From assembly GCF_014649955.1 (NCBI RefSeq), contig NZ_BMUA01000004.1, positions 453,366-517,365 of the forward strand: a DNA stretch of 64,000 nucleotides, written 5' to 3'. Shown here in pieces: positions 60,342 through 64,000 of this stretch. The position numbers and the translations under genes are program-made. The stretch comes from Streptomyces violascens (lineage in GTDB: Bacteria; Actinomycetota; Actinomycetes; Streptomycetales; Streptomycetaceae). The notes beneath the pieces are model-generated. The model was not told where the DNA came from, did no database searches, and saw only the letters and a list, made by a program, of their open reading frames with translations. Each line of letters begins with the position of its first letter. The stretch's first letter is position 1.

Positions 60342-61226
60342 ATGGCGCACGCCAATCACATCCGGGCCATCCGGCGCACACTCCGCCGTGAAATGCCGAG
60401 CACCGTCGGCCTGATCGCCGACGCGCACGACTTCGCGGCCATGACGAGATACCGATCCTTCGCCTTCGACGACCACACGGCCTACCTCCGCCAGGTCGAA
60501 GGCCTGCTCCGCGCCCTCGCCGCCCAGGGCGCGCACACGACGGTCGCGCTCTTCGACCCGGACGAGTTCACAGAGTTCTGTACGTCGGAGGGCCTCGACC
60601 CGGACACGGCGGACAGCCGCACCCGCTTCACGGCCGAACTGGCGGCGGGCGGCGCCTGTGTGGCGTACGCGGGCCAGCCCATCGACAGCCTGGTCCCGCA
60701 ACTCATCAACAAGGCCGTCCGCAAAGCGACTTGGGAGTACGCGACGCTGCTCCTGGCCGAGGCGGGGGAGTGCGCCGAATGCGGCCAGGACATCGGGCGC
60801 GAGGCATTCGACCGCGCCTCGCACCTCGTCCTGGGCCTGCTGGAAGCGGCCGGCCCGGGCACTCACCACCTGGTGTGCAGCATCCCCGCCCAGGCCGAAC
60901 AGCTCATCGCCGTCCTCCACGCCGAGCGGGAGGGCTTCGACCCGGTACGCCTCGACGAGACGGACACCGCCGAGTTCGTGACGGTCCTCGCGGCGGGCAT
61001 CGCCCTGCACAGCGCGGGTGGGCTGGTACTCCGTACGACTGAATCCGGCACCCCCGACCGGCTGCACGGCTGGCGCCTGCACCAGGGCCTGCTCGACCCG
61101 CTGACCGCGGGCGAGGTCTTCAGCGCCTACTGCACCGACGCCGCGACCGGCGACCCCCTCGCCCCGGAGCCCGACGTCGAATACCGCGCCGGATTCCCCG
61201 TGGACCAGCCCGACAGCCACCACTGA
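60342..61226 (+). CDS. Conserved hypothetical protein
   Basis: A 294-residue soluble protein. It starts MAHANHIRAIRRTLRREMPSTVG with GGGGGAAAC before the ATG, 24 bp after the MFS stop, so it is probably cotranscribed. The middle is helical (YLRQVEGLLRALAAQGAHTTVALFDPDEFTEFC), then a CAECGQDIG Cys pair; a C-terminal part resembles a small ligand-binding fold. No family recognised. A likely terminator follows at 61264-61298, before the convergent ptsI. Confidence 0.65.
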   Translation: MAHANHIRAIRRTLRREMPSTVGLIADAHDFAAMTRYRSFAFDDHTAYLRQVEGLLRALAAQGAHTTVALFDPDEFTEFCTSEGLDPDTADSRTRFTAELAAGGACVAYAGQPIDSLVPQLINKAVRKATWEYATLLLAEAGECAECGQDIGREAFDRASHLVLGLLEAAGPGTHHLVCSIPAQAEQLIAVLHAEREGFDPVRLDETDTAEFVTVLAAGIALHSAGGLVLRTTESGTPDRLHGWRLHQGLLDPLTAGEVFSAYCTDAATGDPLAPEPDVEYRAGFPVDQPDSHH

Positions 61227-61263
61227 GGCAACGACGAGAACGACAAGGGGGAGGCACGGAAAA

Positions 61264-61298
61264 AGGGGCTCCCCGCCGTACCGCGACGGGAAGCCCCT
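61264..61298. terminator. Terminator between the hypothetical gene and ptsI
   Basis: AGGGGCTCCCCGCCG and CGACGGGAAGCCCCT pair over 15 bp with two mismatches, just past the stop at 61226, with A/T-rich flanks that suit both directions. Confidence 0.7.
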
Positions 61299-61341
61299 CT
61301 CACACGGGTCTTACGACCACACCGATCTCACTACCGTCCGG

Positions 61342-63012
61342 TCACTCGCCGGACAGCACCGCCTGAGCGGCCTTGCGCGCATCCTCGGCAGTGTCCGCGG
61401 CACGAGCCGCCGACGCCGCACGCTCGCACTGGGCCAGCGTGTACTTCGCCAGCGTCGCCCGCACATAAGGAATGGACGCCGCACCCATCGACAGGCTCGT
61501 CACACCAAGACCCGTCAGAACACAGGCCAGCAGCGGATCGGAGGCGGCCTCGCCACACACACCACAGCTCTTGCCCTCGGCCTTGGCGGCCTCGGCGGAC
61601 AGCGAGATCAGGTCGAGCAGCGCGGGCTGCCACGGGTCCTGAAGCCGGGACACCGCGCCCACCTGGCGGTCGGCGGCAAAGGCGTACTGCGCAAGGTCGT
61701 TGGTGCCGAGCGACAGGAACTCGACCTCCTGCAGGATCGAGCGGGCCCGGAGCGCGGCGGAGGGAATCTCCACCATCGCGCCGAACTTCGCCTGCAGCCC
61801 GGCCTCCCGGCACGCGTCGGCAAACGCCTTGGCGTCGGTACGGTCGGCCACCATCGGCGCCATGACCTCGAGGTACACGGGCAGACCCTCGGCAGCCTTG
61901 GCCAGCGCGGTCAGCTGCGTACGCAGCACCTCGGGGTGGTCGAGCAGCGAGCGCAGACCACGCACACCGAGCGCCGGGTTGGGCTCGTCGGCCGGGGTCA
62001 GGAAGTCGAGCGGCTTGTCGGCGCCCGCGTCCAGGACCCGCACCACGACGCGCCCCTCGGGGAACGCCTCCAGCACCTTGCGGTACGCCTCGACCTGCTT
62101 CTCCTCGGACGGCGCCTTGGCGGAGTCGTCGAGGAAGAGGAACTCGGTACGGAACAGACCGACGCCCTCGGCGCCCGCCTCCACCGCGGCCGGAACGTCG
62201 GCGGGACCGCCGACATTGGCGAGCAGCGGAACCTTGTGGCCGTCCGAGGTGGCACCCGGGCCGGACGAGGCGGACAGCGCGGCCTTGCGCTCGGCGGCGG
62301 CCCGCTCGAGCTCGGCCTGCTTCTCCTCGCTCGGGTCGACGAAAATCTCGCCCGTGCTGCCGTCCACGGCGACCAGCGTGCCCTCGGCGAGCTCACCGGC
62401 GCCGGGCAGGGCCACGATCGCCGGAACACCGAGCGCCCGCGCCAGGATGGCGCTGTGGCTGGTGGGCCCGCCCTCCTCGGTCACGAACCCGAGCACAAGG
62501 GCCGGGTCGAGCAGCGCGGTGTCGGCGGGTGCGAGGTCCCGCGCGATGAGCACGTACGGCTCGTCGCTGTCCGGCACACCCGGCATCGGTACGCCGAGCA
62601 GGCGCGCCACGATCCGGTTCCGTACGTCGTCGAGGTCGGCGACCCGTCCCGCCATGTACTCGCCGGCACCGGCAAGCAGCTCGCGGTAGTGCGAGAACGC
62701 GTCGTACACGGCGCGTTCGGCGGTGCTGCCGACGACGATGCGCCGGTCGACATCGGCCATCAGCTCCGGGTCCTGGGCGATCATGGCCTGGGCCTCGAGC
62801 ACGGCCTGCGCCTCACCGCCGGCCAGATTGCCACGCGCCATCAGGTCGGCCGCCACAGCTTCCACGGCCTGGCGAGCGCGCCCCTGTTCGCGCTCGTGCT
62901 CCGATGCCGGAATCTGCTTGGCCGGCGGCTCAAGAACCGCCGTGCCCATGTGCCGAACCTCGCCGATCGCCACACCGTGGCTCACGCCGACGCCTCGCAG
63001 CGTTGTCTCCAT
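61342..63012 (-). CDS. ptsI: Phosphoenolpyruvate-protein phosphotransferase (PTS Enzyme I)
   Basis: A 556-residue PTS Enzyme I that takes phosphate from PEP and passes it to HPr. The phospho-accepting His186 is in TEEGGPTSHSAILARALGVPA. The C-terminal PEP-binding domain has VRVLDAGADKPLDFL, the FRTEFLFLD block and LGTNDLAQYAFAADR, with the catalytic Cys in GKSCGVCGEAASDP. It is the second gene of crr-ptsI (81-bp gap). The gene for HPr is elsewhere, as in S. coelicolor. Confidence 0.96.
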   Translation of the reverse strand: METTLRGVGVSHGVAIGEVRHMGTAVLEPPAKQIPASEHEREQGRARQAVEAVAADLMARGNLAGGEAQAVLEAQAMIAQDPELMADVDRRIVVGSTAERAVYDAFSHYRELLAGAGEYMAGRVADLDDVRNRIVARLLGVPMPGVPDSDEPYVLIARDLAPADTALLDPALVLGFVTEEGGPTSHSAILARALGVPAIVALPGAGELAEGTLVAVDGSTGEIFVDPSEEKQAELERAAAERKAALSASSGPGATSDGHKVPLLANVGGPADVPAAVEAGAEGVGLFRTEFLFLDDSAKAPSEEKQVEAYRKVLEAFPEGRVVVRVLDAGADKPLDFLTPADEPNPALGVRGLRSLLDHPEVLRTQLTALAKAAEGLPVYLEVMAPMVADRTDAKAFADACREAGLQAKFGAMVEIPSAALRARSILQEVEFLSLGTNDLAQYAFAADRQVGAVSRLQDPWQPALLDLISLSAEAAKAEGKSCGVCGEAASDPLLACVLTGLGVTSLSMGAASIPYVRATLAKYTLAQCERAASAARAADTAEDARKAAQAVLSGE

Positions 63013-63093
63013 CTCACCCGTCTCCGATAGTCGCGGCGGTCAGTGCCGCCGCCGTTGTTGTCCGTCCAGCGCGCCGTCGCGGCGGCGCGGGCG

Positions 63094-63543
63094 TCACTGC
63101 CAGCCGAACAGCGCGTCGCCGGCCTTCACGTCACCGCTGTCGACGACACCGGAGAGGGAGTCAGTGGTGGCCTCGAGAGCCACGATGGGACAGATGGCGG
63201 ACTTGCCGGCGGCCTCGACGGCGGCCGGGTCCCAGCGCACGACCTCCTGGCCGCGCGTCACGGTGTCGCCCTTGTTGACGAGGAGCTCGAAGCCCTCGCC
63301 GTTGAGCTGAACGGTGTCGATTCCGAGGTGCGTCAGCACACCGTGTCCTTCGGGGTCGACGACGACGAAGGCGTGCGGGTGCAGGGACACAACGACGCCA
63401 TCCACGGGCGCCACGGCCGCCGACGGCTCACGTACGGGATCAATAGCGGTGCCGGGGCCCACCATCGCGCCGGAGAAGACGGGGTCGGGAACTGCAGCGA
63501 GCCCGATGGCCTTTCCAGCAAGTGGGGACGTCACGCTAGTCAT
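63094..63543 (-). CDS. crr: PTS glucose-family EIIA component (Crr)
   Basis: A 149-residue EIIA-Glc-type protein that relays phosphate from HPr to the N-acetylglucosamine EIIB/EIIC in Streptomyces. The phospho-site His72 (GVLTHLGIDTVQL) and the partner His57 (VVSLHPHAFVVVD) are at the canonical positions. GGGAGG precedes the ATG. It begins the crr-ptsI operon. With the DasR-type chitinase at 5.5-6.7 kb, it belongs to the chitin/GlcNAc uptake system. Confidence 0.95.
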   Translation of the reverse strand: MTSVTSPLAGKAIGLAAVPDPVFSGAMVGPGTAIDPVREPSAAVAPVDGVVVSLHPHAFVVVDPEGHGVLTHLGIDTVQLNGEGFELLVNKGDTVTRGQEVVRWDPAAVEAAGKSAICPIVALEATTDSLSGVVDSGDVKAGDALFGWQ

Positions 63544-64000
63544 GGGGAGCCTCCCAGGGGCGGAGCTTCTAGTGTCGCCGTCACTACCTGTCCTGGACGG
63601 CGTACTGTTCAGAAGGGTAAGTCATAAGAAGTCCTAGTTCCGCACGGCAGGTGCCGGTTGGCGGACCTAGGTGCACACCGGAAACGATTTGCCTCAACTC
63701 CCGGTGGCCTGTACTGTCGTACTCCTGCCTGACCCCATCACAGCTCTGTGATTAGGCGGTCGGCGGCGCCTACCAAGTCCCGATCCTAACCTGGATTTCC
63801 GACTCTGCGTGCTTGCGGAGACGGTGGTCAGGAAGACGGAAAGGACTTGCTAGAGTCTGAATCGCCGGAAAGCCGATAAGGCTGGAAAGCGAAATCCCCG
63901 CTCCAGCGGGTGGCAGAAACGGGAAATTGGATCTGCTAAGCTGGGAACACGAAATACCGAAGGGAAGCGCCCGGAGGAAAGCCCGAGAGGGTGAGTACGA
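63544..64000 (+). promoter_or_regulatory. rRNA operon promoter and leader region (16S gene beyond edge)
   Basis: The last ~60 bases (from about 63945: ACACGAAATACCGAAGGGAA, then GCGCCCGGAGG...) match the conserved leader I know upstream of Streptomyces 16S genes. Three -10-like boxes lie upstream: TACTGT (63712-63717, with TTGCCT 17 bp before), TAGAGT (63851-63856) and TAAGCT (63937-63942), in line with the tandem promoters of Streptomyces rrn operons. The first ~100 bp also hold the divergent crr promoter, which I cannot place. In S. coelicolor the corresponding operon would be rrnD (recalled). Confidence 0.85.

Overview
The window is about 72% GC with strong third-position GC bias. Several promoters are of the leaderless type (a TAnnnT box about 7 nt before the start codon), GTG starts are frequent, and many neighbouring genes overlap by 4 bp. 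Together with rbpA, a Cvn-type conservon, ppm1, crr-ptsI and an rRNA leader of the Streptomyces type, this points to a Streptomyces chromosome core region. From memory, the gene order resembles the S. coelicolor stretch from about SCO1390 (crr) past rbpA (SCO1421) and ppm1 (SCO1423). I see no tRNA genes, insertion sequences, phage genes or CRISPR arrays.

Layout, left third (1-22.8 kb): the start of a P-loop kinase at the edge; a secreted C39-type peptidase; a three-gene membrane operon (DUF6230, DUF6114, integral membrane protein) divergent from a TetR gene; a GH18 chitinase with two DasR-type sites; an acyl-CoA dehydrogenase followed by an unknown gene and a kinase-like phosphotransferase behind a CTGACG-N3-CGTCAG palindrome; an Lrp/AsnC regulator; an amidohydrolase; ppm1 after a long leader; fxsA facing rbpA (rbpA has a clear SigR promoter); an MFS transporter, a GDPD and a YczE-type protein with its divergent MocR regulator; and an FtsK-like protein that has lost its Walker A lysine, with a small membrane partner.

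Middle third (22.8-46.6 kb): an ankyrin protein; an 18-codon cysteine-ending micro-ORF ahead of a HEAT-like protein; a glycosyltransferase-glycosyltransferase-SGNH hydrolase operon; a 5-oxoproline/D-glutamate operon (pxpA, pxpB, pxpC, DUF1445, MFS) divergent from a FadR-type GntR regulator with two adjacent palindromes between them; a three-gene locus with a 1535-residue SMC/MukB-like ATPase, a winged-helix-type protein and a 508-residue protein; a small membrane protein with a tandem CAGAC array upstream; and a complete conservon (sensor kinase-like, roadblock, DUF742, GTPase).

Right third (46.6-64 kb): glpF-glpK; a thiolase/DUF35 pair behind a second copy of the CTGACG-N3-CGTCAG palindrome; an Mpo1-like protein; a secreted VanX-like dipeptidase; a NUDIX hydrolase; a GH31 glycosidase; an acetoacetyl-CoA synthetase; a PLP-dependent GntR regulator divergent from an MFS gene; a hypothetical protein; and crr-ptsI, divergent from the promoter and leader region of an rRNA operon whose 16S gene lies beyond the edge.

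Shared themes: carbon supply (chitinase with DasR-type boxes, PTS, glycerol, GH31, acetoacetate), envelope and glycan enzymes (ppm1, GT pair, VanX-like, GDPD) and transcription control (RbpA, rRNA promoters). The best candidate for an undescribed system is the SMC-like trio at 33.9-41.4 kb. It has the size and order of a MukBEF/Wadjet-type complex but no nuclease subunit beside it.
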